NCBI RefSeq assembly: GCF_009857135.1
Contig: NZ_CP047318.1
Span: forward strand, 1,054,001-1,118,000
Direction of reading: 5' to 3'
Source: Streptomyces sp. HM190
GTDB taxonomy: Bacteria > Actinomycetota > Actinomycetes > Streptomycetales > Streptomycetaceae
DNA length: 64,000 nucleotides
Positions within the stretch are counted from its first letter, which is position 1. Each line of letters begins with the position of its first letter. The position numbers and the translations under genes were made by a program. The notes beneath the pieces were generated by a model. The model worked only from the letters and a program-made list of their open reading frames with translations, had not been told where the DNA came from and ran no database searches. This document shows, piece by piece, positions 8,879 to 17,792 of this stretch.

Positions 8879-8940
8879 GCGAGGAACGGTCACCTCGCGA
8901 GGAACGGGCGCCTCGCGGGAGACGGTCACCTCGCATGGCC
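8869..8940. repeat. Four 18-bp tandem repeats between convergent genes
   Basis: Four consecutive 18-base units start at 8869, 8887, 8905 and 8923. The first two are identical (CGGTCACCTCGCGAGGAA); the third and fourth diverge. The first unit overlaps the right arm of the terminator hairpin, so the array probably grew from it by slippage. Confidence 0.8.
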
Positions 8941-8942
8941 GG

Positions 8943-10646
8943 TCAACTGCTCTCGCAACCCGCCCCGTTGAGCGTGAAAGCCGTCGGCGCGGTGTTGGTG
9001 GTGCCCTTGGTCCCGATGAACCCGACCGTCACGGACCCCGCGGCCGGGATGGTGGACGTGTAGGAGGCGGGCTTCACGCTCACCGAACCTCCGCTCTGAG
9101 TGGCGGTCCCGCCCCACATGTTGGCGACCGTCTGGCCGTCGGCAAAGGTGAAGGCCAGGGTCCAGGCGCTGACGGCGGTGGTGCCGGTGTTGCGGATGAC
9201 GATCTCGCCCTGGAAGCCACCCTGCCACTCGTTGGTGGCCCGGTAGGTCACGGAGCAGTTCCCCGCGGGCGTGCCGCCGCCCTCGTCCGTCGTGACGCTC
9301 ACGGTCGCCGAGCGGGCCGATCGGTTCCCGGCGGCGTCACGGGCATAGACGGCGAAGGTGTACGCCGTGTCGGCGGTGAGGCCGGTCAGGGTGACGGAGT
9401 TGGTGGTCGAGGCCGCGACCTTGGTCTCCGTGGAGCCGCTGACCCGGACGACGTCGTAGCCGGTGACACCGACGTTGTCGGTGGCGGCCGTCCAGGAGAG
9501 CGTGGCCGAGGCAGCCGTCACCGCCGAGGCGGCCGGGGTACCGGGGGTGCTCGGCGCCTGGGTGTCGCCCGGGGTGCCGCCAGCGAAGACGGTGGCCTCC
9601 TCGGCCGTCTGCGCGATGCCGTTGGCGCCGTTGAAGATGCGCTGGCCCCAGGCGCTGAGCCGCGTCGGGTCGAAGTCGATCGACAGGTCGAGGACCGGAT
9701 CGGTGTTGCCGCTCCAGGACCAGGCCAGGTAACCGAGGTCGAGCTGCTCGGCGGCGGCCATCATGGTGTCCTCGTCGGGATCGCCCCACTGGTCGGCGGG
9801 CCCGCCGAACTCGCCGATGAGGAGGGGCAGTCCGGCGTTCACGAAGGCGCCGAGGTAGTCGGTGATCTCGGCGGCCGTGTCGAAGACGCTGTACATGTGG
9901 ATCGAGAACATCAGGTTGCCGGTGGTGTCGGCGTCGTACACGGACTGGGCGTTGGCGCGCATGACGCCCTGCCAGTCCTGGCCCCAGTTCGGCGCGTCCA
10001 CCATGATCGTGTGCTCGAAGCCGGCGGCCCGCAGCTTCTGCACGGCCGCCTTGGTGGGGGCGGTCCAGCCCGCGGGGTCGGTGTTGCCCCAGGGCTCGTT
10101 GCCGATGTTGACGATGACGTAGTCCTCCTCCCCGACGAGGACGTCCTTGAGGCCGATCCAGTAGTCGGCGGCGTGGTCGAGCGTGCCGGCGGCGGCCTCC
10201 TCTCCGTATCCCGTGGTGTCGTGCACCTCCAGGACACAGATGAGCCGGTTGGCCCTGCACTGGGCGACGACGTTCGCCACGTCGGCGGGACTGTTCTCGG
10301 CCCAGCGATGCCCGTCGGAGAGGACGACGCGGACGGTGTTGGCGCCGAGCGCCTTGATGTCGGCCAACGACTGTGTCTCGCCCGGGTACCAGGTGTGGGC
10401 GTGGTTGACGCCGCGCATCACGAAATCGTTTCCGTTGGCCTCCAGCAGCCGGCCGTCGCTGATGTGCAGGCCGGTGGCCCGGACGCCGGGGGCCGACTGG
10501 GCCAGGGCGACGGCCGGGGCGAGGACGCCGAGGAGGGTGAGCACGACCAGGCTCGCAAGACCGGTCAGGAGCATGCTCAGAGGATTGCTTCGCTGCGGGG
10601 AGATTCCCCGTGGGCCTGTTCTCTGCGTGCTTCGTCCAGTTCTCAC
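8943..10646 (-). CDS. manA: Secreted GH5 endo-beta-1,4-mannanase with FN3 and CBM2
   Basis: The 567-residue product has a long basic n-region and signal peptide (about 1-50, AVALAQ). A GH5 domain (about 57-350) carries the acid/base Glu in NIGNEPWG and nucleophile Glu in LIGEFGG. The stretch FVMRGVNHAHTWYPGETQSL matches my recall of S. lividans ManA. A fibronectin type III linker domain (about 365-450) and a C-terminal CBM2 (about 462-567, two Cys at its ends) follow. It would bind cellulose or mannan and cut mannan internally. The GTG at 10646 has TTGGAG five bases upstream. A CebR box lies 76 bases upstream of the start. Confidence 0.9.
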   Translation of the reverse strand: MRTGRSTQRTGPRGISPQRSNPLSMLLTGLASLVVLTLLGVLAPAVALAQSAPGVRATGLHISDGRLLEANGNDFVMRGVNHAHTWYPGETQSLADIKALGANTVRVVLSDGHRWAENSPADVANVVAQCRANRLICVLEVHDTTGYGEEAAAGTLDHAADYWIGLKDVLVGEEDYVIVNIGNEPWGNTDPAGWTAPTKAAVQKLRAAGFEHTIMVDAPNWGQDWQGVMRANAQSVYDADTTGNLMFSIHMYSVFDTAAEITDYLGAFVNAGLPLLIGEFGGPADQWGDPDEDTMMAAAEQLDLGYLAWSWSGNTDPVLDLSIDFDPTRLSAWGQRIFNGANGIAQTAEEATVFAGGTPGDTQAPSTPGTPAASAVTAASATLSWTAATDNVGVTGYDVVRVSGSTETKVAASTTNSVTLTGLTADTAYTFAVYARDAAGNRSARSATVSVTTDEGGGTPAGNCSVTYRATNEWQGGFQGEIVIRNTGTTAVSAWTLAFTFADGQTVANMWGGTATQSGGSVSVKPASYTSTIPAAGSVTVGFIGTKGTTNTAPTAFTLNGAGCESS

Positions 10647-10722
10647 TGCGACTCCAAGTGGGGGTGGGCGCCGAGAATGTCAGGCATCGAAAGATGTGGG
10701 GGTGCCATGACCCAGAAGTGCG

Positions 10723-10736
10723 TGGGAGCGCTCCCA
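10723..10736. promoter_or_regulatory. CebR box upstream of the mannanase
   Basis: A second exact copy of TGGGAGCGCTCCCA precedes the minus-strand mannanase gene. It indicates that mannan hydrolysis here belongs to the cellobiose-responsive regulon. Confidence 0.9.
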
Positions 10737-11246
10737 TGAACCCATCTCGCCCGGTACACGTCAACCCTTCACGCAAGGAAGGTCAGCCCGTCCCCACGGC
10801 TCCGGCTCGGGAACCCGGAGCGCGAGGGAGGTTGAGCCACCGCGCCCGGACCCGCCGTCGACCCCCGACATCACGGTGGCCGCGCCCGCCGCGGCCCCGG
10901 CGGGCGACGCACGACCCCGACCGGAGCTCCGAGAACGCTCTCGTGATCCGGCGGACCGTACGCGCGCTTTCGGGCGCGTGACCCCCAGCCGGTGCAGGCG
11001 GAGGCCGCGACAAACCGGGGCAACTTCCGTCCATTCAGTAGATTTTGACGAACCGTCACTCCGTTGTGGCGTCGATGACGCCATCAGGTCAACCGTCCCG
11101 GACTATTGACTCGGATCACCCGAGTAGAGATTCTCGTCACATCGCTTGTGCCAGCCATGACAAACGGGCCCATGGCGTCGTGGTGTGCGCGCGTCCCGCA
11201 GGGTCTGGCCGATCGACCGCGCTTCCCTCGACCAAGGACGTGAACG
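10737..11246. other. Intergenic region with two inverted repeats, no gene
   Basis: No supported reading frame occurs in these 510 bases. The right third is clearly less GC-rich and probably holds the promoter of the dipeptidase-like gene; a TTGACT element lies at about 11106. Two perfect inverted repeats are present: TGGCGTC-GAT-GACGCCA at 11067-11083 and ACTCGG-n5-CCGAGT at 11109-11125. Both are plausible operators; the regulator is unknown, although a TetR gene follows downstream. Confidence 0.5.
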
Positions 11247-13307
11247 ATGACCTGGACCCGACGCGCCCACCCCAGACGCAGACCCTTGGTGGTACTGACG
11301 CTGTTCCTGACCGCGATGGGCATGCTGCTCAGCCCGTCGGCCAGCTCAGCGGCCACCGGCGGCTGGTGGGTGCCCACCTCACGGCCGACGCCCGACTCCG
11401 AGATCAACGTGACGGGCGAGCCGTTCAAGGGCACCAACGCGGCCGGTGAGGTGCGCGGGTTCGTGGACGCGCACAACCACCTGTTCTCCAACGAGGCGTT
11501 CGGCGGCCGGCTCATCTGCGGCAAGGTCTTCTCCGCGTCCGGGATCGCCGACGCGCTGAAGGACTGTCCCGAGCACTACCCGGACGGGACGCTCGCGATC
11601 TTCGACTACATCACCCACGGCGGCGACGGCAAGCACGACCCGGTCGGCTACCCGACGTTCAAGGACTGGCCGGCCTACGACTCGATGACCCACCAGGCCA
11701 ACTACTACGCCTGGGTCGAGCGCGCCTGGCGCGGCGGTCAGCGCGTCCTCGTCAACGACCTGGTCACCAACGGCATGATCTGCTCGGTCTACCCGTTCAA
11801 GGCCCGCAGCTGCGACGAGATGACCTCGATCCGGCTCCAGGCGAAGCTGACGTACGACCTCCAGGCGTACATCGACGCGCAGTACGGCGGCACCGGCAAG
11901 GGCTGGTTCCGGATCGTCACCGACAGCGCGCAGGCCCGTGAGGTCGTCGCGCAGGGCAAGCTGGCGGTCGTGCTGGGCGTCGAGACGTCCGAGCCGTTCG
12001 GGTGCAAGCAGATCCTCGACATCGCGCAGTGCAGCAAGTCGGACATCGACAAGGGCCTCGACGAGCTGTACGACCTGGGTGTGCGCAGCATGTTCCTGTG
12101 CCACAAGTTCGACAACGCGCTGTGCGGCGTCCGCTTCGACGAGCACGGCCTCGGCACGGCCATCAACGTCGGCCAGTTCCTGTCGACCGGAACGTTCTGG
12201 CAGACCGAGAAGTGCAAGGGCCCGCAGAAGGACAACCCGATCGGCGACGCCGCGTCGAAGGCCGAGGCGGACCTGCCGGCGGGCACCGAGGTCCCGGAGT
12301 ACGACGAGAACGCTCAGTGCAACGTGCGGGGCCTGACCGACCTCGGCGAGTACGCCCTGCGCGGCCTGATGAAGCGCAAGATGATGGTCGAGATCGACCA
12401 CATGAGCGTCAAGGCCACCGGCCGCGTCCTCGACATCCTCGAGGCCGAGTCGTACCCGGGAGTGCTGTCCTCGCACAGCTGGATGGACCTGAACTGGACC
12501 GAGCGGGTCTACTCCCTCGGCGGTTTCGTCGCCCAGTACATGCACGGCTCGAAGGAGTTCAGCGAGGAGGCCGCGCGCACGGACGCCCTGCGGGCCAAGT
12601 ACGACGTGGGCTACGGCTTCGGCACCGACTTCAACGGCATCGGCGACCACCCCGCCCCGCGCGGCGCGAACACCTCGAACCCCGTGGCCTACCCCTTCAA
12701 GAGCGCCGACGGCGGCTCGACCATCGACCGGCAGACGACCGGGCAGCGCACCTTCGACTTCAACACCGACGGCGCCGCCCACGTCGGCATGGTCCCCGAC
12801 TGGATCGAGGACATCCGGCTCGTCGGCGGCCAGGGCGTCGTGGACGACCTGTTCCGGGGCGCCGAGTCCTACCTCGGCACCTGGGGCGCGTCCGAGTCGC
12901 ACAAGGCGGGCGTGAACCTCGCCAAGGGCGCCACGGCCACGGCGAGCGCGTCCGAGTCGAACCCGTTCACCAGCTACCAGCCCGGCCGGGCCGTGGACGG
13001 TGACCGCGGCACCCGCTGGGCGAGCGACTGGAGCGACGACCAGTGGTGGAAGGTGGACCTCGGCTCCACCCACACCGTCAAGCGGGTCACCCTCGACTGG
13101 GAGCGAGCGTACGGCAGGTCGTACCGGATCGACGTCTCCACCGACGGCTCGACCTGGAAGACCTTGTGGTCCACGACCTCGGGTGACGGCGGCCTCGACA
13201 CGGCCGGGTTCTCCGCGGTGCCCGCGCGCTATGTTCGGATGCAGGGGGTCGACCGCGGGACCGACTGGGGCTACTCCCTCCACGAGGTCGGCGTCTACGG
13301 CGGCTGA
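11247..13307 (+). CDS. Secreted membrane-dipeptidase-like protein with C-terminal discoidin domain
   Basis: The 686-residue product has a signal peptide (about 1-36, ASSAATGG). The main region starts with VDAHNHLFSNEAFGGR, an amidohydrolase-type metal-binding HxH segment, and later shows VEIDHMSVKATGRVLDIL and GVLSSHSW, which resemble renal dipeptidase (peptidase M19) folds. The last 130 residues (NLAKGATATASASE to LHEVGVYGG) form an F5/8 type C (discoidin) sugar-binding domain. The true substrate is unknown and could be a peptide, D-amino-acid peptide or lactone. AAGGACG precedes the ATG at 11247. A TetR gene follows after 27 bases and may be co-transcribed. Confidence 0.75.
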   Translation: MTWTRRAHPRRRPLVVLTLFLTAMGMLLSPSASSAATGGWWVPTSRPTPDSEINVTGEPFKGTNAAGEVRGFVDAHNHLFSNEAFGGRLICGKVFSASGIADALKDCPEHYPDGTLAIFDYITHGGDGKHDPVGYPTFKDWPAYDSMTHQANYYAWVERAWRGGQRVLVNDLVTNGMICSVYPFKARSCDEMTSIRLQAKLTYDLQAYIDAQYGGTGKGWFRIVTDSAQAREVVAQGKLAVVLGVETSEPFGCKQILDIAQCSKSDIDKGLDELYDLGVRSMFLCHKFDNALCGVRFDEHGLGTAINVGQFLSTGTFWQTEKCKGPQKDNPIGDAASKAEADLPAGTEVPEYDENAQCNVRGLTDLGEYALRGLMKRKMMVEIDHMSVKATGRVLDILEAESYPGVLSSHSWMDLNWTERVYSLGGFVAQYMHGSKEFSEEAARTDALRAKYDVGYGFGTDFNGIGDHPAPRGANTSNPVAYPFKSADGGSTIDRQTTGQRTFDFNTDGAAHVGMVPDWIEDIRLVGGQGVVDDLFRGAESYLGTWGASESHKAGVNLAKGATATASASESNPFTSYQPGRAVDGDRGTRWASDWSDDQWWKVDLGSTHTVKRVTLDWERAYGRSYRIDVSTDGSTWKTLWSTTSGDGGLDTAGFSAVPARYVRMQGVDRGTDWGYSLHEVGVYGG

Positions 13308-13334
13308 CCGCACGCACGGGGGAAAGGGAACCAC

Positions 13335-13940
13335 ATGGCACGCCTGCCGTCGGCCGAACGCCGCAGACAGCTGACCGAAGCGGCGATCCGCGCGATGACC
13401 CGGGACGGCGTCCCGAGGACGACGACCCGGTCCATCGCGGCCGAGGCAGGCGTGTCCCTGAGCGTCTTCCACTACTGCTTCGCCTCGAAGCAGGAACTGA
13501 TCGAGTCCGTCATCACCACCATCACGGACCACTACGTGGCGCTGGTGCGGGAGGCGATCCGGCCCCGGGAGACGCTCGGGGAGACCGTCCGGGCCGGGTT
13601 CCAGGCGTACTGGGACCACGTGTCCGCCCACCCGGGCGAGCACATGCTCACCTACGAGCTGACCCAGTACGCCCTGCGGGAGCCCGGGTTCGAGCACCTG
13701 GCACGGCGCCAGTACGAGATGTACCGCGACACGTACACCGAACTGATCGAGCACCTGCGGTGCGCGATGGACTTCGAACTGACCGTGCCGGTCCCCGTCC
13801 TGGCCCGCTACCTGGCCGCCATGACGGACGGCCTCACCCTCAACTTCCTGGTCCTGGGCGACGACACGACCTGGACGAGCATCCTCGACACCATCACCGA
13901 CCACGTCTCCGGCCTCGTCCGCGAGGAGGTCCGCCCCTGA
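13335..13940 (+). CDS. TetR-family transcriptional regulator
   Basis: The 201-residue protein has the N-terminal TetR helix-turn-helix (about 10-55, TTRSIAAEAGVSLSVFHYCF) followed by a helical ligand domain. GAAAGGGAACC precedes the ATG. It lies 27 bases downstream of the dipeptidase-like gene on the same strand, so it may regulate that gene, with the palindromes at 11067-11125 as possible operators. The ligand is unknown. It converges with the conservon. Confidence 0.9.
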   Translation: MARLPSAERRRQLTEAAIRAMTRDGVPRTTTRSIAAEAGVSLSVFHYCFASKQELIESVITTITDHYVALVREAIRPRETLGETVRAGFQAYWDHVSAHPGEHMLTYELTQYALREPGFEHLARRQYEMYRDTYTELIEHLRCAMDFELTVPVPVLARYLAAMTDGLTLNFLVLGDDTTWTSILDTITDHVSGLVREEVRP

Positions 13941-13968
13941 GCACCGCGACGCCGCGCGCCCTGCCCGC

Positions 13969-14550
13969 TCAGCGGGCCGATGTCGCGATCAGCTGGTCCA
14001 GCAGGCCGATCAGCACGTCCCGGCAGGAGGCGCGTTCGCGGGCGTCGAACAGGAGCACCGGGGTGTGCTCGGGCAGGGCCAGCGCCTCGCGGATCTCGTC
14101 CGGTTCGTAGGGGTGCTCGCCGTAGAAGCCGTTGACGCCGACGACGAACGGGATCTTCCGGCGTTCGAAGAAGTCGATCGCGGCGAAGCTCGACTCGGGT
14201 CTGCGGACGTCCACGAGGACCACCGCGCCGAGCGCGCCGATCGCCAGGTCGTTCCACATGAACCAGAACCGCTGCTGTCCGGGCGTACCGAACAGGTACA
14301 GCACCAGGTCGTCCCCGATGGTGATGCGTCCGAAGTCGAGGGCCACCGTGGTGGCCTGCTTGTCGGGGATGCCGTCGAGGTCGTCGACGCCGAGTCCCGC
14401 CGTGGTGAGGGGCTCCTCGGTGCGCAGCGGGACGATCTCGCTGACCGACCCGACCATGGTCGTCTTGCCGACGCCGAACCCGCCGGCGATGAGTATCTTC
14501 ACCGCGTCGGGAGCCGGCGTCCCCGCAGGGGTGGGGTCAGAGGCGGCCAA
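13969..14550 (-). CDS. cvnD: Conservon GTPase CvnD
   Basis: The 193-residue protein is a small Ras-like GTPase of the conservon type, with P-loop GGFGVGKTTMVGS near residue 25, DxxG-equivalent LFGTPGQQRFWFMW and the GVNGFYG segment in place of NKxD. CvnD proteins act with CvnA-C in a membrane-associated complex likened to eukaryotic G-protein receptors. The frame opens with TTG at 14550; GAGGG six bases upstream supports it, and the first 14 bases overlap the end of cvnC, so translation is likely coupled. Confidence 0.9.
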   Translation of the reverse strand: MAASDPTPAGTPAPDAVKILIAGGFGVGKTTMVGSVSEIVPLRTEEPLTTAGLGVDDLDGIPDKQATTVALDFGRITIGDDLVLYLFGTPGQQRFWFMWNDLAIGALGAVVLVDVRRPESSFAAIDFFERRKIPFVVGVNGFYGEHPYEPDEIREALALPEHTPVLLFDARERASCRDVLIGLLDQLIATSAR

Positions 14551-14893
14551 GGCCGTCCCTCACTTTCTTCAGCAGGTCCAGGTCGGGTGTGCGGGAGATC
14601 AGCCGCGGCTGCCGTACGGTGATCCGGCCCGCCTCCAGGAGGTCGCAGAGCATGATCGCCACCACGCTCACCGGAAGGTCGAGCCCGGTGGCCAGCTCCG
14701 CCACCACGATCGGCTTGGCGCAGAGTCTGAGGATCCGGGTGTGCTCGGGCTGCGGCCGGGGGCCGCCGACGGGCTGCGGGTCCACCGCCGTCACCGTGGT
14801 GATGAGGGTGAAGTCGCTCCGACTCGGTCTGGTCCGGCCGCCGGTCAGGGTGAACGGGCGGACCAGCCGGCCCGCCGCGTCGCCTCCGTTCAC
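14537..14893 (-). CDS. cvnC: Conservon protein CvnC (DUF742)
   Basis: This 118-residue DUF742 protein has a winged-helix-like core (VVAELATGLDLPVSVVAIML) and the typical C-terminus LLKKVRDGLGRL. It starts with GTG at 14893, one base after the cvnB stop, and ends inside cvnD, fitting a tightly coupled cvnA-B-C-D operon. Its biochemical role in conservons is not settled. Confidence 0.9.
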   Translation of the reverse strand: MNGGDAAGRLVRPFTLTGGRTRPSRSDFTLITTVTAVDPQPVGGPRPQPEHTRILRLCAKPIVVAELATGLDLPVSVVAIMLCDLLEAGRITVRQPRLISRTPDLDLLKKVRDGLGRL

Positions 14894-14894
14894 C

Positions 14895-15323
14895 TCACTC
14901 GCCGCTGTCCGCGACGACCACGCCCGCGCGGGGGGCCGCGCTGAGGTGCTCGCCGATCTTCTTCACCAGCATGTTCATCTGGTACGCCACCACGCCGACG
15001 TCGGCGCCCTGCCGGGTGAGCACGGCGAGGTTGGCACCGGGCCCGGCGTTGGTGAGGATGAGGAAGGCGTTGCCCATCTCTATGAGCAGCTGGCGCACGG
15101 GACCGCCGCGGAAGTCCATGCTGACGCCCTTGCTGAGGCTCATCAGCCCGGACGCGGTCGCCGCCAGCCGCTCGGCGTCGTCACGCAGGAACGCGGTGGA
15201 CTTGCTGACGACCAGCCCGTCCTCGGAGAGCACGACGGCGTGGTCGACCTCGGCGACCCGGTCCACCAGTCCGGTGAGCAGCTGGTCGAGCTGGCTGTGG
15301 GTGGCGGGGGTGGGGCGTGTCAT
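14895..15323 (-). CDS. cvnB: Conservon roadblock/LC7 protein CvnB
   Basis: The 142-residue protein is a roadblock/LC7 domain (LDQLLTGLVDRVAEVDHAVVLSEDGL through VGVVAYQMNMLVKKIGEHL), expected to act as partner or GTPase-activating scaffold for CvnD. I choose ATG at 15323 because AAGGA lies seven bases ahead; an in-frame ATG at 15338 would add five residues but has no ribosome binding site. It lies 48 bases after cvnA. Confidence 0.9.
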   Translation of the reverse strand: MTRPTPATHSQLDQLLTGLVDRVAEVDHAVVLSEDGLVVSKSTAFLRDDAERLAATASGLMSLSKGVSMDFRGGPVRQLLIEMGNAFLILTNAGPGANLAVLTRQGADVGVVAYQMNMLVKKIGEHLSAAPRAGVVVADSGE

Positions 15324-15371
15324 CTGTGTGTCCTTCATGAGCGGGCTGCGGCGGGGTAGTCGATGGGGACG

Positions 15372-17792
15372 TCAGGTGCCGGGGGCGGGGATCCTGTCCC
15401 CCGGGTCGGCGGACGCGGTTTCCTCCTCCCGTCCGTACTCGGGTTCCGCCCCGTCGTCACGTGCCTGAAGGGTTCCGCGCTGGAATCCGGCGAGCGAGGA
15501 GGCGGCTCGTTCGGCCGTGAAGTCGTCGTCCTCCACCCCGTCGGGGCAGGGCGCCGACTCCTCCTTCAGTTCGTCCACCAGGCTGGTCTGCGGCACCCGC
15601 CGGGGCAGGGGGATCCGGCCGCCGTTCGGACGGGCCGAGGACGTGCGGGCCGAGGACGTGCGGGCCGAGGACGTGCGGGCCGCGCTCCTGGTGCCGTTCG
15701 CGACCGGGGTCTCCTGGGTCCGGGGGCGCGCCGCGGGCCGGTCCTCCGGCTCGGGCTCGGCCGGTACGGATGCGGGCTCGGCGGCGGCGACCCGCCGGGC
15801 CACCAGCGAGGACCGCGCGGGCGGCTGCTCCTCGTCGGAGCCGTCCGTCTCCGGTTCGGGGGCCTCGTGGACGACGATGTCGTGCGGGATCAGCACGATC
15901 GCGGTGGTGCCCCCGTACGGCGAGGCCCGCAGGGTGACGCCGATGCCGTGCCGGGTGGCGAGGCGGGCGACGACGAACATGCCGAGCCGGAGGTCGTCGG
16001 CGAGGGCCACCACGTCGAACTGCGGCGGTACCGCCAGCTGGGCGTTGAACGCCTCGTAGTCCTCCTCGGACATGCCGAGCCCGCGGTCCTCGACCTCCAG
16101 GGCGAGGCCCTTCGCGACGATCGCCGCGCGCACGCTCACGGGGCTGGGGGCCGGCGAGTAGGAGGTGGCGTTGTCGATCAGCTCGGCGAGGAGGTGGATC
16201 ACGTCGGCCACGGCGGGCGGGGCGATCCACACGTCGTCCTCGGTGTGCACCTCGACCCGCTGGTACTGGGCGACCTCGCCGACGGCGCTGCGCAGGATGT
16301 CGATCAGCGCGACCGGCTCGGTCCAGGTACGGCCGGGCCGCTCGCCGCTGATGATGACGAGGTTCTCCTCGTAGCGGCGCAGCTGGCTCGCGGTGGAGTC
16401 CAGCTCGTACAGGCCCTTGAGGATCTCCGGGTCCTGGTGCCGGCGCTCCAGTTCGTCGAGCTTGGCGAGCTGGAGGTTGACCAGGTTCTGGCTCTGCCGG
16501 GCGATGCCGAGGATGACGCGCTGGAAGCCGCGCCGGGTGTCGGCGAGTTCGACGGCGGTGTGCACGGCGGTGCGCTGGGCGGTGTTGAACGCCTTGGCCA
16601 CCTGCCCGAGTTCGTCGGTGCCGTAGTCCAGCGGGGCCGCCGCCGTGTCGACGTCGATCTTCTCGCCGCGCTCCAGGCGGGCGACGACGTCGGGCAGCCG
16701 TTCCTGGGCGAGGCTGAGGGTGGCGGTCCGCAGGCCCCGCAGCCGCAGCGACAGGGAGCGGGTGATGCGCCAGGACATCACGACGCACAGCAGCAGCGCG
16801 GCGAGTCCGGCGGCGCTGAGCGAACCCGCCTTGATGAGCAGCCCGCGGGCCTCCTCGCCGCTGCGGTCCAGCAGGGCGCGGGTCTGTTCCCGGATCAGCT
16901 TCTCGTACTGGACGGTGAGACCGTCCAGGGCGGTGTCCCAGCGGTCCCGGGAGTCGGGGAGGGCGGTCCGGCGGTCCTTGCCGGTGCCGGTGGCGTGGGC
17001 GGCGAGGACCTGGTCCTCGACCGCCTGGAGGTTCTGCCAGTCCTTGTCCTGGACGATGCGCTCGACCTCGCTCTTGACCTCCCCTTCGAGGGAGGGCACG
17101 AGCTGGTTGTCGACGAGCCAGCGCCGGGCGTTGACCACCTGCGCGAAACGCTCGCGGGAGGCGTCGTCGAGTTCCCCGGCGGGCCAGTTCAGGGTGAGGA
17201 GGGCGTCCTCCTGGGAGACCAGCTCCGCGGCCTGTTCGAGGGTGACGAGCGGGCCGGCCCGGGAGGTGAGGTCGCCGTCGTCGACCTGGGACAGCTCCTG
17301 GAAGGCGTGGATCTGGCCGTCGATGATCTCGCTGTACTGGTCGAGGATCTGCTCGGGGGTGATGTCGGTGGGGTTGTCCACCTGGCCGCGGTAGTACTCC
17401 AGGCTGCCGGAGCCGGCCATCACCGAGTACAGCCGCTCGCCGATGCGGTCGGGGGCGTCCTCGATGGCGTCCGCCTTCGCGGCGAGCCGGGCGACCGCGG
17501 CGTCCGTCTTCCCGCGCTGTTCCTCCAGGGCCGTCCTGGAGCTGCCGGGGGCGGCCATGTAGGCGGCGGAGAGGGCGCGCTCCCGCTGGAGGGCCAGGGT
17601 GGCGTCGGTGCCCATGGCCCCGGTGGACTTGCTGAGCCCCGTCTGCGCCCGCAGCCGCAGCCCCTCGGAGAACATCTGCGTCGTCGTCATGGCCCAGCTC
17701 GCGGTGAGCGTGACGCTGGGGATGAGAGCCAGCAGGATCAGCGAGAGACGTATGGAGCCGAGACGGCGCCGGGCGCCGGTCCTTGGGGGCAT
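15372..17792 (-). CDS. cvnA: Conservon sensor kinase-like protein CvnA
   Basis: The 806-residue membrane protein has a first membrane helix (about 13-35), a nitrate-sensor-like extracytoplasmic region (about 40-310), a second membrane helix (about 313-335), a HAMP-like linker, and an HATPase domain (about 505-620) with N-box ELIDNATSYSP and G-boxes EDRGLGM and GLGMFVVARL-like residues. The C-terminal 150 residues are disordered and include three RTSSA units. At Ser466 in the LYELDSTASQLRR segment, related kinases carry His (see findings). AAGGACGACG precedes the ATG at 17792. It is the first gene of the cvnABCD operon. Confidence 0.9.
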   Translation of the reverse strand: MPPRTGARRRLGSIRLSLILLALIPSVTLTASWAMTTTQMFSEGLRLRAQTGLSKSTGAMGTDATLALQRERALSAAYMAAPGSSRTALEEQRGKTDAAVARLAAKADAIEDAPDRIGERLYSVMAGSGSLEYYRGQVDNPTDITPEQILDQYSEIIDGQIHAFQELSQVDDGDLTSRAGPLVTLEQAAELVSQEDALLTLNWPAGELDDASRERFAQVVNARRWLVDNQLVPSLEGEVKSEVERIVQDKDWQNLQAVEDQVLAAHATGTGKDRRTALPDSRDRWDTALDGLTVQYEKLIREQTRALLDRSGEEARGLLIKAGSLSAAGLAALLLCVVMSWRITRSLSLRLRGLRTATLSLAQERLPDVVARLERGEKIDVDTAAAPLDYGTDELGQVAKAFNTAQRTAVHTAVELADTRRGFQRVILGIARQSQNLVNLQLAKLDELERRHQDPEILKGLYELDSTASQLRRYEENLVIISGERPGRTWTEPVALIDILRSAVGEVAQYQRVEVHTEDDVWIAPPAVADVIHLLAELIDNATSYSPAPSPVSVRAAIVAKGLALEVEDRGLGMSEEDYEAFNAQLAVPPQFDVVALADDLRLGMFVVARLATRHGIGVTLRASPYGGTTAIVLIPHDIVVHEAPEPETDGSDEEQPPARSSLVARRVAAAEPASVPAEPEPEDRPAARPRTQETPVANGTRSAARTSSARTSSARTSSARPNGGRIPLPRRVPQTSLVDELKEESAPCPDGVEDDDFTAERAASSLAGFQRGTLQARDDGAEPEYGREEETASADPGDRIPAPGT
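15634..15678. repeat. Three 15-bp tandem repeats inside cvnA
   Basis: Three exact copies of GCCGAGGACGTGCGG encode an in-frame pentapeptide repeat in the disordered CvnA tail. Because the unit is five codons long, copy number can vary without a frameshift. Confidence 0.85.

Noticed and set aside
8869..8940. CRISPR-like array
   Set aside because: The 18-bp units are directly adjacent with no spacers.
10647..11246. Small genes in the 600-base intergenic region
   Set aside because: Frames on both strands lack ribosome binding sites and family features; the region reads as regulatory.
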